Assembly: GCF_047948215.1 (NCBI RefSeq)
Contig: NC_134455.1
Coordinates: 320,346,147-320,410,146, forward strand
Source: Lycorma delicatula
Taxonomy: Eukaryota; Arthropoda; Insecta; Hemiptera; Fulgoridae
Length of the DNA stretch: 64,000 nucleotides
Direction: 5' to 3'
In this document: piece after piece, positions 24,053 through 36,881 of the stretch
Layout: every line of letters begins with the position of its first letter
Position numbering within the stretch: position 1 is the stretch's first letter
Program-made: the position numbers and the translations under genes
The notes under the pieces: generated by a model
The model's database searches: none
What the model was told of the DNA's origin: nothing
What the model saw: only the letters and a program-made list of their open reading frames with translations

Positions 24053-24250
24053 TCGTAAAAGTTTCTCCATACATGGATCTATGTTAGAAACACACTAAAG
24101 CTGGGGAAACCATTGATGAAAATCCTTTTCACAGAGGTAAGACAAGGCTAAATGGATTAATATTTTCAATGCTTCTGTTACTAAATTTCCATATTCACTT
24201 TGACGACCAAGCCAAAACATATCTAAATATTAAGATGTGAATTGTAGTTA

Positions 24251-25590
24251 TAATATTTTAATAACATACTTTTTGGTGGGCTGGTCGTGAATCTCAACTC
24301 GTAACTTAGCAGCTGCAACAACTTTTTCACTAAATGCATTCAATACCAATCTCTTCAAAAATCAATTTTATCTTTCAGTAAATACACTGCCAACTGAATT
24401 TTTAGCTCACACAAAAGCATTTTTTTTGTGATTTTTTCTCTATGTAATCAGGAGTGAGTAGAAATATATCAAAATTTTTGGTTTGGAGGTGAATAATCCA
24501 GATATTAAGCTTTTTAATGAAAGCATGAACTTTTTCTGTCATTAATAAAATGTTTTTATCACATTCTTGTAAATTCACATTTGTCTTTTAAATGTGAAAA
24601 TATATCAGATAAATAAACCAACAGCAACATACACTCATTATTCTGTAAAAACAGAATTTGTTTATCCTGGATAAATATTATTAATACATCTCGCAATTCC
24701 ACTAACCGGATTAACACTTTTTCCTGTAATAATCATTTCTGTTTGGAAAAGAAAATTTTTCTCTTTTGCCTATTTCATCACATAGTTTAGCAAACAGTTT
24801 ATTCTGTAATGGTCGACTTTTAATAAATTTAGCAATTTTACAGCTTTACAAAGACTTTATTTGAGATTTTCTGGCATATTTTTGTAGCAAATGCATGTCT
24901 GTGAAGGATGCAGTGCATCTACTCCACCCTTGGTATAAGACAATCTTTTAACTTTTTCAGAAATCCACTGTTCTTTCTTGTATCGCCTTTGCACCATCAC
25001 TACATATGGCAATAAATTTTGTCCATGTCTATGTTTTAATTTTTGTCTATGTTATACTTTTTAGTAGCTTCATAAAAAAACATCAGAAAAACACTTTCCT
25101 GTTGCATCACCAAGGTAGTACTGGCTTGCAAAACAACATATTTTCTTTTACTGACTTGTCCCTATCGCATTCATATTTCACAAATCATAAGAATTAAGAA
25201 ATATTTGCCACATCTGTTCATTCATCAAACTGAAAACTAAAACATTCACTTGAACTCACTTGCTGAATTATCTGATCATGAACATTGGCAGCCATGTCAT
25301 CAATTCACCTACAATACTGTGTCGTTAGAAAGTATGATATTTTTGCTTCTTCCACACCTATTAAAACATTGACCATACCAGCTGGAGCAAACAATATGAA
25401 GTTTCCTAAGATTGTATGGAGTTTGGACATCTTAACTACTCTTACTGCTATGAGATAAGATACTACAAGTGTACTTTTATCAGTATGGCTTGATTTATAA
25501 ATAGAAGCTTGTTGATTTCTCAGTGTGTAATTTTCTTTTGAAAAATTCCAAGGGTTTGCTTTTATGAACCAGATATTTATTTTCCAAGTA
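24251..25590 (-). pseudogene. hAT transposase relic, ZBED5/SCAND3-like (Buster group)
   Basis: Read on the minus strand from about 25560 down, broken frames match the transposase behind vertebrate ZBED5 and SCAND3-like genes: KENYTLRNQQASIYKSSHTD, VRVVKMSKLHTI (near 25445), IDDMAANVHDQIIQQVSSSE (near 25300-25245), FQFDE, FCKPVL near 25135, FIAICSDGAKAIQERT near 25010-24965, SRCTASFTDMHLLQKYARKS (near 24915-24860), IKSRPLQNKLFAKLCDEIGK (near 24830-24775), and after a gap KVHAFIKKLNIWI near 24530-24490. DGAKA is the part holding a catalytic Asp in this group. The BED finger and the C-terminal dimerisation region are not visible. There are many stops. Its upstream end abuts the R1-type LINE. Confidence 0.75.
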
Positions 25591-25619
25591 TCAAATTAAT
25601 TTTGATGACTTCATGCTTT

Positions 25620-28600
25620 CTTCAGAGAGGACTTGAAAGCAGACAATGCATGGTGGTTTTCCATCCAATGAGGAGAACCATAATTTAAATATCTTATAAT
25701 GTCTGGGCAGGAAGGCATACAACAGGGTAGGCTCAGGCAGAGTAAACCCAGTGAGGTCGTTGCTGAAGTGCAGTTCAATGATTCGTCCTCTTCTTCTGGA
25801 GAGGAGGAGCTGCAGGCTGGGGCATCAGGAACATCTGTATGGGTTGGCAAGGGTGTTTACATCCACCAAGATTTTGAGAGAATGGCTGGGGGTGTCGGAA
25901 GTTCAATTGTGCTCACTAGGGCATTTAACAAACGCTTTGATGAATTGTTAAAGAGTATAGAAAACTCTAGCACTGCTCGACGAGAAATCATTCCTAAATT
26001 AAAGGAACTTAAGCCAATCATGACTGCTCTGGCAGAAGGGTATGAGGGGCTAGCTGCTAAGCCGGCTAAGACTCGGAAGGTTGTGGTGAGGACGACTGTT
26101 CTTGTTTCGATCCTGGCTGAACAGCTGGTTACAGTTCCTTAGCATAAATGATAGGCAGATATTTTAAAAGAAAAATGCGAGGCAAGTCTGTCTCAAAACA
26201 ACTGGTGGTAGTCTTTGTAAATTTAAGGGAAGGGGCAACCACTAAATCCAGCATGGAGATCAAGGGCAGATTTCTTCAGGTAGTCTTTAAACAAAAGAGC
26301 TCAAGCTTGAAGATTCGTAACATTAAGGGGTTAGTCATCATTGCTAACAACAAGGAAACCATCAAAGTTGTTTCTGAACTCTCTAAAGGTCGGTAAGTCC
26401 AATATAAAAGTTGACCCTAAGAACAAGAGGCACCCAAGAATCATAGTTTATGATATAGATCGGTGACTATCAGAGGATGAGTTGATGACTCTCATCTCAA
26501 GGCTTCTTTCAAGTGTAAATGTTGGTTATTGTTTAAATCGGGTAGACGTTAGGCAGAGCGCTACAACGGTACCTTTGAAGTAAGTAATACTTTATTTAAC
26601 AGCTTTACTAAGGAGGGCAGGTTATTTATATACTTTTCTTCTAGTTGAATTAAGGAATATTTAGATGTCCAGAATTGTTTTAAGTGCTGCAGGTATAGTC
26701 ACAGGGCTAAGTTCTGTAATCATCCTGCAGTGTGTGCTCATTATGAGACAAGGGGCACAAGCATGACGAGTGTCCTAACAAGTCAAGAGGGTCCAACGTA
26801 CATTAATTGCAAGCACTCTTGAAAATATTACAAGAACCCTGTCAATAATAAAGAATCTGGACACTCTCTGAAAGCAGTTAAAATGTAATGAACTCAATAT
26901 TTAATGGTTAGATTTGGTCAGTTAAATTCACAGGGTGCCTACATTGTTCAAATTGAGGTTGGTGAGATAGCACTAAGTCGACGGTTGAATACTGTTCTGT
27001 TACAGCATCCATACATTGTACCTGGTGAACTGCCAGGTTTTTCTTGTTGGAAGAGGTTTTATTTTGGTTCATATAGTATGTTCGCTACTTTATGCAGAAG
27101 AGAGAGAGCTATGAACTTGCACCTACATGTTGCAAGTTCATATTTTCAATATAGAGATCATGTGGTGAATTAATAGAGGGCTTCTTAGCCGAGCATGGCC
27201 TTCATGTATTTAATATATGTGGAGGTTTGCCCACCTACACAGGTAATGTAGATGGCTGATGGTTGTTTAAAAGAACAAATCGATTTATTCCTTATGAGAT
27301 TGCTAGTGGTTTGATTGCACACTACCAATGTTCTGGTTCAGCAGGATCGTTTCCTGCACAGGCATGCAAACTGGAAAAAATATGTTGATACTCTTTCGGC
27401 CAGGCTTCAAGTATTTGATTGAAGTTTGGAAGATCTGAATTCGGAGGACCTGGCAGCGAGTCTCTGTCAGCGGCCTTTATTGATGCCGCCAAAAATTCAA
27501 TTCTCCGCAGTTCTGTCTGAGAGAGGCTTGCTCCGTGGTGGTGCAGGGAATTGTCAGCTTTGAAACAGGCTGTCAATCATTTCCAGAGAGCTTCTCAATG
27601 TGAGGGTGATCTGGAATGATGAAATGTGACTGAATACAGAAATCGTACATCTCAATTTTTTCACAAAGTTTGAACAGTGAAGAGGGATTCCTGGCATTCC
27701 TTTATGGATGAGCAGGGTAACAAGGATCCCTGGGGAGTCGTCTATAGGATATTGGGGCACAAACTATGTAAGGACGTTCTTCTGTCTGCCCTCTTGACCT
27801 GGTTTGGCATAATATCAGACATGTCTAAAATCTTATGCAAATTCCTTGATGATTTACTGCCTGACAACAGGGAAACTGGAGAAACCACATAACATCTGCG
27901 GGTGCGGCGTGAGGTTGCTCAGTTTCACAGGAGTGTAGTGTCCTTGATGATCATCGATGATGAAGTGTGTCATGAAGTGCATTATCTGCAGTTTAGGTAG
28001 GGGCAAGGCCCCAGGCTTCAATAGAATAATGGCCAAGCTCCTAGTTCGCTCAGTTGGGGTTAGTGTGAAAACAATCACAAACGTGTTTAATACTGTTTGG
28101 AGGATACTTCCCAGTATGTTGGAAGAAGGGTATTGTAAAATCGTAGTTTAAAGGAAGCTGAGTTGTGGGGCTATGATGGTATCTGAGTTGTGGAGTCATG
28201 AAGACGTTCAGCCCACAATGATGCTTCTTAAAGGACATTTAGCAGCGAGGATTCAGGTTCATGTTTCGATGTCAGGCCTTTGTATTAAATATGTTCAAGT
28301 TCAAAAGTACCTCGGAGTGTTTCTTTACAACAAATTACAGTTCAAGAAGCCCCTTAATTTTGTTGTGGAGAAGGCCTGTTGTGCCTTCTTTGGTATTTGA
28401 CGAGTGGTCAATCCTGATTGGGATCTTAATTTTAAGACTACGGGTATTTAAGTGTGAGGCAATTATGCTATATGCGGCACCTGTTTGGGCATCTAAGCTA
28501 AAATTTAAAAGCTATCGAGATACAATATTAAGAGCTCAACTTCTTATATTATTAACGGTAATGGGAGGTTACCATACTATTTCTCAGGAAACAATCTTGG

Positions 28601-29560
28601 TGATTGCAGATGTGAAATCAATAGATATAATTGCATCAGAAAAGCAACAGCATTATATTGCTAAGTCAGGTGAATTGACTTAAAAAAAAATTCACAATAG
28701 AATTGCATGTTTGCTTAATGGCAGGCCTGATGAGACGAGGCAAAGGGTGGGTGTTATATGCATGTCTCTTCCCAAATTATGTTGGTTTGCAGGGCACCCC
28801 TTGGGTTCATCCTAACAAGTGTGTGATGCAATTTCTTTCTGGTCATGGTGCCTTTCGAGACAAACTCCAAAGATTTGGCCTGGTGGACTAAGGTGTGTGT
28901 CCAGATTGCAGACAACTAGATGACACATATCATGTAATTTACAAATGCACAAAATACAAATTTATGCACACAGAGACTATTTTGTCAGCTCAACATTATT
29001 GGATCAACATTATATCTTCATGATAATTGAAAAAACCAGGCCAAATGGGTAATCGTTGAAAATTTCAGTGGATACCTGACAAGAGAACGAGCTGCCAAGG
29101 GAATTTAGGGTTCCGCCCAGCCTTTCCTGTGTTTTGGTTTTGTTGTTCTTGTGTTATAAGGTGTGATGTTTTCATAGTGTTTTATTTATTTAGTTTTATT
29201 TCTATTTCTTGTTTTGTGTTATGGTTGCGTGTTGAACTAAACTTCTAACCTATCAGGTAGGTAGTTGTGTTTTTAATTTTAGTTCCTTCATGTCACTCAG
29301 TCTTGTTAAAGACTCAACATAAATATGTTTTGTTTTAAAGATTCAATTCCTAGTACTACAACAATTAGAATATCATATATGGTATTCGCATCAGTAGCAT
29401 TCTGACTGAGGCAAGAACAAGGCTGACATATTTCTTTTGCCGAGGTTCTGAAGATGACTTCTGGTAAAGCCCATAAGGACTAGGTACGGAGGGGTGGTGT
29501 GGTGACCAAAACTGCCACATGGAGGAGGGTGTCTTTTCCGTACGGGGTCAATATATTATT
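25620..29560 (+). mobile_element. R1-clade non-LTR retrotransposon, degenerate
   Basis: The gag-like ORF1 starts at ATG 25699 (MSGQEGIQQG, a Ser/Glu-rich stretch, KELKPIMTALAEGYEGLAAK). A CCHC zinc knuckle follows at 26676-26717 (CFKCCRYSHRAKFC), with a second knuckle just after it broken by a frameshift. ORF2 begins near 26904 (VRFGQLNSQGA, an endonuclease start), is heavily damaged to about 27900, and resumes in the RT: GKAPGFNRIMAKLLVRSVG (28002 onward), QVQKYLGVFL near 28290-28325, and EAIMLYAAPVWASKL (28455 onward). A C-terminal zinc motif CPDCRQLDDTYHVIYKC (28898-28948) has the CX2CX7HX4C spacing usual for R1 elements. A 3' UTR-like region follows to about 29560, with no poly(A). No FADD box was found. 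R1 elements usually target 28S rDNA; this copy lies in an ORP intron. Confidence 0.8.
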
Positions 29561-31175
29561 GTACAATTTTGCCTTTTTACCAGTCAATTGGATGTAGATG
29601 ACTCACTTAATTTTTTTCAAAATTTATCCAATTTGCATAGTATAATTGAAAAAAAACACAGTTACACCAATTGACAGCACACTAAAAAACCAAAACCTCA
29701 ATTATTATAATTATTTTCAATGAAACCAAGCTTTTAAAATCTTAAATAAAGGCACCAGATGCACACTTTGCATCCAAAACTAAAATAATGTCCTCAATCC
29801 CTTACACCTCTTTCAAACTGCTGAGAGCATGATGTGTCCAGAGGATGTATAATATACAATGCATGTTAGAACATGACACTCTCACAGTGAATATTACAAG
29901 GATGAAATTACAAGGATCATACGCACATCAAGTTGGAACCTGTAATTGGCTCACATTTGTATAATTCATACATGCACGTTCATTCTCTTCACTATTAATG
30001 TAGCTAAATAGTTTTAATTGGGTTTCATTTGGTTGTGGCTGGTGGGAGCTCATGAAAGACTCATTATATATATATTTTTTTTACCATTTGGGGGTCATGG
30101 AGTTAGAAAGGGTGAAAAAAATCACTGCTGTACAAAATGAAAAGAGGAACATCAAATCTGATCCAGTCAGGCTTGAGAAGGCAATAAAAAAAAGTACATA
30201 CATAAAACTGATAACATCCTTCTTTTTTAAAAATAATAAATAAAATCAATATAAATAAAACAAAAGAATAATACTTTAAGTAGACAAACTTTAACAGCAA
30301 AAACTCACAAATGGAAATTCTATAAAAAAAGAAATTTATGCACAAGATAAATTCTAGTTACTCGACAGCAATAATGAGGTTTAACAGTTTTAAAACTAAT
30401 AAACAATCAAAATGAACTTTCAGCAGTCTATAATATGAAAATTAGCCAAGCGATTTCATTCTTTTTGTTAAAGTAATTCTTTCTTTCATTGTATATTTTG
30501 ATAAGATCAGAAGAAGCTTATTTCAACAAAAAAATAACTGTACAATTTATATGGCTCATAAATCCATAAATCATCAAAATCAGAACATTGAAACTTCAGG
30601 AGGAAATTCACTTTAGAATTCTTGTATTTAATAATAACTGTTTCTTGCACACATTCCAGTAGAAATTTCTAAAACACCTATTTATGAAGTTTCTACATAT
30701 ATATGTGAATTGTAATTGTTTTTTAAAAAAAAGATTTTTATTTTTATTTTTCTGCTCTTCATTTATCAAAATTAAGTCATTAATTCCGCATAAAATCAGA
30801 GATTCATAAGAAAATATTATAGTTTCACATTACTCAAAAGCAGAAATGACGTTTCTTTTATGGCAATCTTCTAACCCTGAAATTCTGTTTTCTTCTTTCT
30901 AAGAATACTTTTCTTATTTTAATATAATTAAGTTTCATACAAAAATGAAACAAATAATTTGTTGAGCAATTTGCATCTTCGCATTCAACTGTTTGAACAT
31001 CTGAACTCGCACAAAAAAAAAAACAGCTCGAATTTAATGAAATCACATTATGAATTAATATTATTAGTTACCATTAAAAATAAACAGATAACTAAACTTA
31101 AAAAATACCTGCAGACCCATCCCCTCGTATCAAAAGTATCATTTTTAAAAATATATATATATATACAAAATAAAT
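29561..31175. other. Intronic stretch without recognisable content
   Basis: AT-rich. Open frames at 30052-30243 (+) and 30103-30345 (-) are low-complexity Lys- or Phe/Leu/Tyr-rich translations and not credible genes. A short TA run lies at 31151-31166. Confidence 0.5.
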
Positions 31176-32150
31176 ATACGGGGTTTGATAAAAAAATTTG
31201 AAATTTTAGTTTTTCTCAAAAAATCTTTATTTATTCATCAATATTGATTCTGTCACCTACAAAATACTCCTTTTCAGATATAATACACATTTGTGGTAGC
31301 ACTTTTTCCAATCTTCAAAGCACCTCTGAATAACATTTTACAGAATGGCATTTAGCTCTTTCAGTGATTCTGTCTTTATCTCTTCAATGTTGATAAAACA
31401 TCATCTTTCATAGTACTTTTTAGCATGGGAAATAGGAAGAAATGACCAGGGGCCATAACCTGATGAATATGGAGGCTGAGTCATCATAACAGTGTTAATT
31501 TTGCCAAAAAATTCACAAATATGCAGTGAAGTGTGAGCAGATGCATTATCATGGCACAATTGCCAAGAATTGTTTCACCACAAATCCGGCAGTTTTCTTT
31601 GGATTGCTTCATGCAAACAGCATAGAACTTCCAGGTAGTGGTCCTTACTGACTCTATGATAGCAATTTAATGAATGTCCATAATCATTTACTCCACTTTT
31701 TGACCTTGTCATCAGTTGTTATTGTACTAGAATGTCCAGGGCCCTCATCATCTTCTAAATCTTCACAACCATCTTGGAAACTTTTGTACCAACACAAACT
31801 GATTGTTTTATTCATAGAAGAACTGCCAATAGTAACACTCAACATTTCCAAAGTGGTGCTACACTTTATTCCATTCTTAAAGCAAAATTGAATGCAAATT
31901 CTTTGTTCCTTTTTTCTCACAAGTTAAAAAACATTGACCATACCAAACCACATGTAACCTTTTTGACAGCCAACAATAAACTAAGCATCCAAATGGCTAC
32001 CAACATAAACATAATGTACAAAAAAAAAAAAATTGTGACAATTGGGCTTTTACAACCTAGGAAATTAAAAAATTCCTCATATTTTTTTATTAAACCTTGT
32101 GTAAACAAATTAAAGCTCAAAATTTACAGAAATTTTCATACAAACATTTT
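31176..32150 (-). mobile_element. Decayed, internally deleted mariner-type transposon
   Basis: Read on the minus strand: ICIQFCFKNGIKCSTTLEML (near 31900-31840), then KSFQDGCEDLEDDEGPGHS (near 31795-31740), the helix-turn-helix and WYKxFQxGREDVEDDExPGRPS linker of a mariner transposase. After a deletion that removes the first catalytic Asp it continues with KDHYLEVLCCLHEAI (near 31650-31605), CHDNASAHTS (second Asp at 31548-31550), then YSSGYGPWSF where YSPDLAPxDFF is expected, so the third Asp is lost. LKELNAI and CFEDWKKCYHKCVL near 31370-31290 are the usual C-terminus. Terminal repeats could not be paired; the left end begins near GGGGTTTGATAAAAAAATTT at 31180. It lies in intron 2 in sense orientation with the ORP gene. 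Confidence 0.8.
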
Positions 32151-34379
32151 TTGACATTCTGAACGTAAAAAATCATGTTCCAGCAGAATCATTTTCAGAG
32201 TTCACTTGCAAAAGATGTAAGTAGCAAAAAATGAAAAGGACCATAAATTAAGAATATTTTGTTTTATTTCATGCTTAAAGTACATTATGGTAAAACGTTA
32301 TTATGGTTACAAGCAAAATAAATTTTTAATTTTTTTCTAACTAATTTTTTAACTTAACTCAAAAAAGTAGGTTTTCAAGATATCTTGAGTGTTTTCCTAC
32401 TGAAAATTATTTTTAATGAAAAGTTTCAGCAGATAAAAATTAAAGTAAATTTTAATTTTCACCTATGGTACACTTTATTATAATATATGACTTCCCAACC
32501 ACAGGAACACTGGGTTATTCAACTAGTAAAAATACAAAATCAATTGCAGGAAGAAAAATATAGCTGTGGAACAACTAAGAATAAGGGAAGAGGTAATGTA
32601 TATGTAAGTAAATAATTTATACCACTAAAACTAAGGAAACATCAGCTTAGGTCAGATCTAGAATAAAATAAGGTTATTATTATTTATACTTTATAGATAA
32701 TTAAGTTATTACTCATTGTGTTCATAAAGTCCTCACGACCTTCTGAACGTCTCACACCCGTCTCCAGCTGGCTGTAGCTCCCAAGCTGAGTACTACTGGT
32801 TTACTATGAGCAGCCATCACAAGTAGGTACTGCTTTTAACAAGCAACACTGTTTAAAATTATGTCATAATATATTTTATGTTGTTATTGCATTTTATATT
32901 AACATCCGACATAACACAAATCTATTCTTACAAAGAAAATATACAAAACCTCAAATCAAAAGATTTGTAAAAAGAAAAAATCTTTTAAACATAACTAGTG
33001 AGTTCATATACTCATATTCTGGATGATTAACTTCAAATTTAGAGCTTGCAGTTTCTCTATTGCTGAACATTATTCAAATAAAAAAAGTGTTATTTAATAA
33101 AAGAAGGGAAATCATTCAATATTAGGCAAGTTAAATCTAAAGAAGGCAAAAATTTTCATGAAGAATTATAAATTTTTTAGCTCCTCTTTCAGTAAGTTTC
33201 AAAAAATATTAGAAAATCACAAATGTAGTTTATGAAAAACAAATGAATGTCAAAAAAAAAGAATGGATGGTAATATTTTGATTATGCAGATGTAACAAAA
33301 ATTTGCACAATAAAACGTTACTATTTTGGCCTACACAAGTAATATCACCACAGTTTGAAATTTTAATTTTTTAAATAACTACAGATTTCGGGTACAAGAT
33401 GGAATTTGGCATTTTTATTAAGTAGATCATAATGAGATGATTAACAAGGTTAGGTAAAAAAATAAAAAACTTTGTTATGTTATCAAATATATTCACTTAA
33501 AAAGATCCACTGTGAATATAACACATCATTGCATTACAAACTAGCAGCATAATTATGAAGGGCTAAGAAAATTTCTCCTATTATGTGTAGATCTATTTTC
33601 TTTTTCTTTTTTCATAGAAGATTAATTTATAATATTAAGCTTGAAGCTTATAAATGGGAATAAGCATTCCCTAGCAGCAACAATCAATATGTTTAATTAT
33701 CTGACATTTACATACTGGTTTTAATAAATGGCCACAACAAGCATTAAGTATAAAGTGATATGCTTTTCTTTTTGTCAATACAATATATACAATATTTATC
33801 CTTATAGAAGCAGAGGCAAAGTTTTATCCGTTAATTAACTCAAAATTTAGCACAACAGCAAAGATGGTAACAAAATTTGAAAATCTTAAAAGCCGTCACC
33901 ACTCACTTGGTCCCAAAAAAAGCAGCTGTCCCATCTATTATACAGTAATAAAATAATTAAATTATAAATGAAACTAGTACAACAGTTGACACAATTCCCA
34001 TGGTATGTTTCCAATAAAGAGAGCTTGAAGGAAAAGAAAAAATATAATGGTAGAGTAATAATCAAACAGAATTCCAAACTATCTCTGATGAAGGTACAAT
34101 TGGGATGATTTACCATATTGTACACAAGCATCCAAGAAACATAAAATAAGATCAACCATCAAGAAAAATCTTCACCTAAAAATTAGTTACGTTTTAACAG
34201 CTGTTTCTAAAAAAAAAAAAACAAACATATTATGTCACCTATATACTGGATCCAATAACTATACATTATACCGAACATATGAAAAAAAAACAGTTTAATA
34301 ACAGAGAGACAAACAAATCAAGCTTTTACAGAATCATAATTTGTGAATTATTAATAAATTTAGAGAAAAAACAAATTAC
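32151..34379. other. Intron 2 of the ORP gene, right part
   Basis: No gene or repeat family is recognised. A slightly GC-richer patch near 32730-32830 (CACGACCTTCTGAACG) has no open frame of note. The minus-strand frame at 33886-34155 is hydrophobic low-complexity sequence. Confidence 0.5.
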
Positions 34380-34455
34380 CTTCCTTGGTGTTTTGTATTT
34401 TAGGAACTTGATCATTAGATTCACCAGAAACACTATTACTATCGGCACTTCCCTC
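34380..34455 (-). CDS. OSBPL3/6/7-like: ORP3/6/7-like protein, coding exon 2
   Basis: A 76-bp exon with acceptor TGTTTCAG (cut after 34456) and donor GTAATT (starting at 34379). It begins on a full codon (GAG) and ends with one base of a Val codon completed by the 9281-9423 exon. It encodes residues 47-71, an acidic and Ser/Asn-rich stretch (EGSADSNSVSGESNDQVPK) with no fold of its own, as in the variable N-terminal leader of ORP3/6/7. The evidence for the exon is its splice sites and its exact phase fit to the PH-domain exon. The sequence itself is too short and too variable to prove it by similarity. Confidence 0.75.
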
Positions 34456-35289
34456 CTGAAACAGAAAACAAAATTAAATGATAAACAACATACAAAATAA
34501 TCATAACTTAACAGATTCTCTTTAAAAATTAGCACAGATAAATAATAACAAAAATACTATAAACAGAGCTGAACAAGAAAATAATCACACAAAGGTTAAA
34601 CTTTTAAAATAAATATTAAAAACAAACAGAAAGTTCAATTATGTCATTAATTGAAGAGGTCTCTGTAAAAAGGGCGCACACAAGGAAATCATGTTTAAAG
34701 TAAACAGGGTTAAGATATGTAATGCTTTTAACTCATAAATTGCCGAATACTTGGTTTTAAGACCCAAATGAGAAGTTTTAAATTTACATAACATTTTTTT
34801 TAAATTATGTATTAAAAGTTACTTATTTTGATAAATTAATATAAAAGCTGCTGAAGAAAATTTATTTTCATAAGCCCTTTTTTTTGAAGGGCTTAATAAA
34901 GTTTTTTATACGCATTTTTTACATAGATGGCATCTTATACAGCACTCAACAATATTAGTTAACACAAAAAATAAGTAAATATAGTATTAAAATATTTACA
35001 TTTATTTAGTATAGAATCAAATCCTCTTATATCCTATAATCAAATTCTATAAAATCAAAAATATCAAATCCTATAGAATCAAATTACATATAAAAAAAAC
35101 AAATAAAACAAAAAATTATGCTTAGGATTTTTTCATTTTTCGGTATATTAACTATGTATAAAAAAACAAAACATTAATGCACCCTCTAACAACATAATCA
35201 ACATTAGAATTACATATACAATAATTTCATCATTTTCTTCCATAGTTTCAACCACAGGACACTAATGTGAATCTTAAGACACTTGTTCA

Positions 35290-36600
35290 AATCAGCTAAT
35301 AGCTTTTGGTTCTAAAAACTTCAAATTCTTATATGTTTCTTTCAATGCATTAATTTGAACTTGATCTTTCTCACTAACTGTTTGGGAATGTCCATGACAA
35401 TATCTTTTTTCCTGAAGAATATAAAAGGCATACATGTTCCAGTATAAGTATCGCTGCTGCCAGTCCACTTTTTCTATTTTCCTGTTTAGCCTCCAGGAAT
35501 CACCATCAGGTATTACTTCAGAGGATGATATGTATGAGCGTAAGTGAAGAGTAGTTTTGTACAGTCTCAAGTCGACCATTTCTGAGATACCAAAGAATAT
35601 CAGTATCCACGATCTAGTATTCAAATCTGTATAAAAGTAACTGCCTTATAGGACTTGAATGCTGGAACTCTCGACTTCAAAATCAGCTGATTTACAAAGA
35701 CATGTTCACCACTAGACCAACCCAGTAGGTTGCTGCCAGTCCACCTGCTGGTGGAAAAGTTAACCTTACATAAATACAGTCATATGTAATTTGACTGTAT
35801 TTTAAACGCACAGTTTTTAACTGAAGGTTTTTTCATTATGTTTTTAAATCCTTCTGATCATTTCTGTAATATTGGTGCACCATTTCTGACAACAAAGCAT
35901 TAAGGGATTTCTCCTGCAGCAGCAAGCAGTTTTACGTACTTGTCCAAGGTGTGAATTTTCTCTCCTTTTTTTATCTTTGAATAAAAACCTAAGTTTCTAT
36001 AAAAACCTAAGTTGCAGTCAAACTGTCAAAAAGAGTGCCTTCTAACAGGAAACATATGGGTTATTGTCATGTTGAACTTCATTAACAACCAACTACACAA
36101 GGATGTGACCAAAAAATTTTTATTTAGTCTCCCTGCTCTAACAAAAAAGAGATGAATTTCTTTAAAAGTCACATCATTTACTGTGTCAAATAAAAATGAA
36201 CACATGGTGTCAGGATTTTTCTTGGATTCGGTTTCCTAAAAGTAATATAAGTTACTGCTGTCATCATTATGACAGTGTACATTAAATAAGTACACTCACA
36301 TTAGCCGTTTATAAAATTGTGACATCTCATTAGTTTTCGGTTAAGGTAAATTTTGGGCATGATCAAATTCAAGCACAAGTATCTGACTGTTATTTATTCT
36401 CTTTATACTTCTCTATTAGCTCTTCCTTTATTTTTTTGTAGGCATAATACTTCCTTAAATATATCTAGTATTGGACTTTATAAGTAAAGTATCACTTGGG
36501 TTACTTAAATTCATTTTGCATTCTGAATAGAATTCACATCAATCTGTTTTAGGTAATAAGAGCCCATAGTTTAACTCGGTTTTAAAAAACTTATGGTATC
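35290..36600 (-). pseudogene. DUF7869-type transposon-linked gene, decayed and broken by a SINE
   Basis: On the minus strand, from about 36400 downward, broken frames recall the DUF7869 family of arthropod proteins: LEFDHAQNLPLPKTNE (near 36385-36330), then FYKRLM-VYLFNVHCHNDD, ETESKKNPDTMCSFLFDTV (36230-36170), KEIHLF, LCSWLLMKFNMTITHMFPV followed by RRHSF (36100-36040), and DKYVKLLAAAGE near 35940-35915. The conserved order is FDFAQNLPLP, VCSFL, LFSDGC (lost here), FPVRGHSF and a DKY-like tail. The C-terminal piece continues past the SINE insertion at 35469-35730 into 35290-35454. The open frame at 36618-36881 just upstream (minus) may be its N-terminal part, but I do not recognise it. It lies in intron 1 of the ORP gene. 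Confidence 0.6.
35469..35730 (-). mobile_element. tRNA-like SINE, copy 1, with perfect 14-bp target duplication
   Basis: A 262-bp insertion flanked by the exact duplication TGCTGCCAGTCCAC (35455-35468 and 35731-35744). On the minus strand the 5' end reads TTGGTCTAGTGGTGAACATG, resembling a pol III A box, followed by a weak B-box-like GAGTTCCAGC. The body then runs through GATACTGATATTCTTTGG, ATGGTCGACTTGAGACTGTA and TCTGAAGTAATACCTGA to a tail CTGGAGGCTAAACAGGAAAA. The body and tail recur at 42611-42940 and the tail near 62280. The SINE sits inside the DUF7869-type relic, so it is younger than that gene's arrival. Confidence 0.88.
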
Positions 36601-36881
36601 TTGTAAGCTGTTTTTTTTTAACTTTTGATTAGTTTTTTCTTTATAAAATTCTTTAGACATCTTGTATAACTTTTTAGGTCAGAAATTTGGATTTTCAAAA
36701 TACCTCTTACTTGATTTATTTCTTGAGTGATGGGACTTTCACTACGAATAAGTGTTAAATGCTCTCTATCTAGATCCCAAACATTATTATCTATTGAATG
36801 AGGTCTATTTTGATGGGTTCTGTGTTTTTCTACTACAAATGATTCATTATTTTGGATTTTCTGCTGGATAATACGTACCAT

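Noticed and set aside
35469..35730. Functional tRNA gene
   Set aside because: Only A- and B-box-like words are present with no cloverleaf; the target duplication shows it is a SINE.
36618..36881. 87-codon minus-strand open frame as an ORP exon
   Set aside because: No usable splice sites in phase with neighbouring exons and no similarity; more likely linked to the adjacent DUF7869-type relic or chance.
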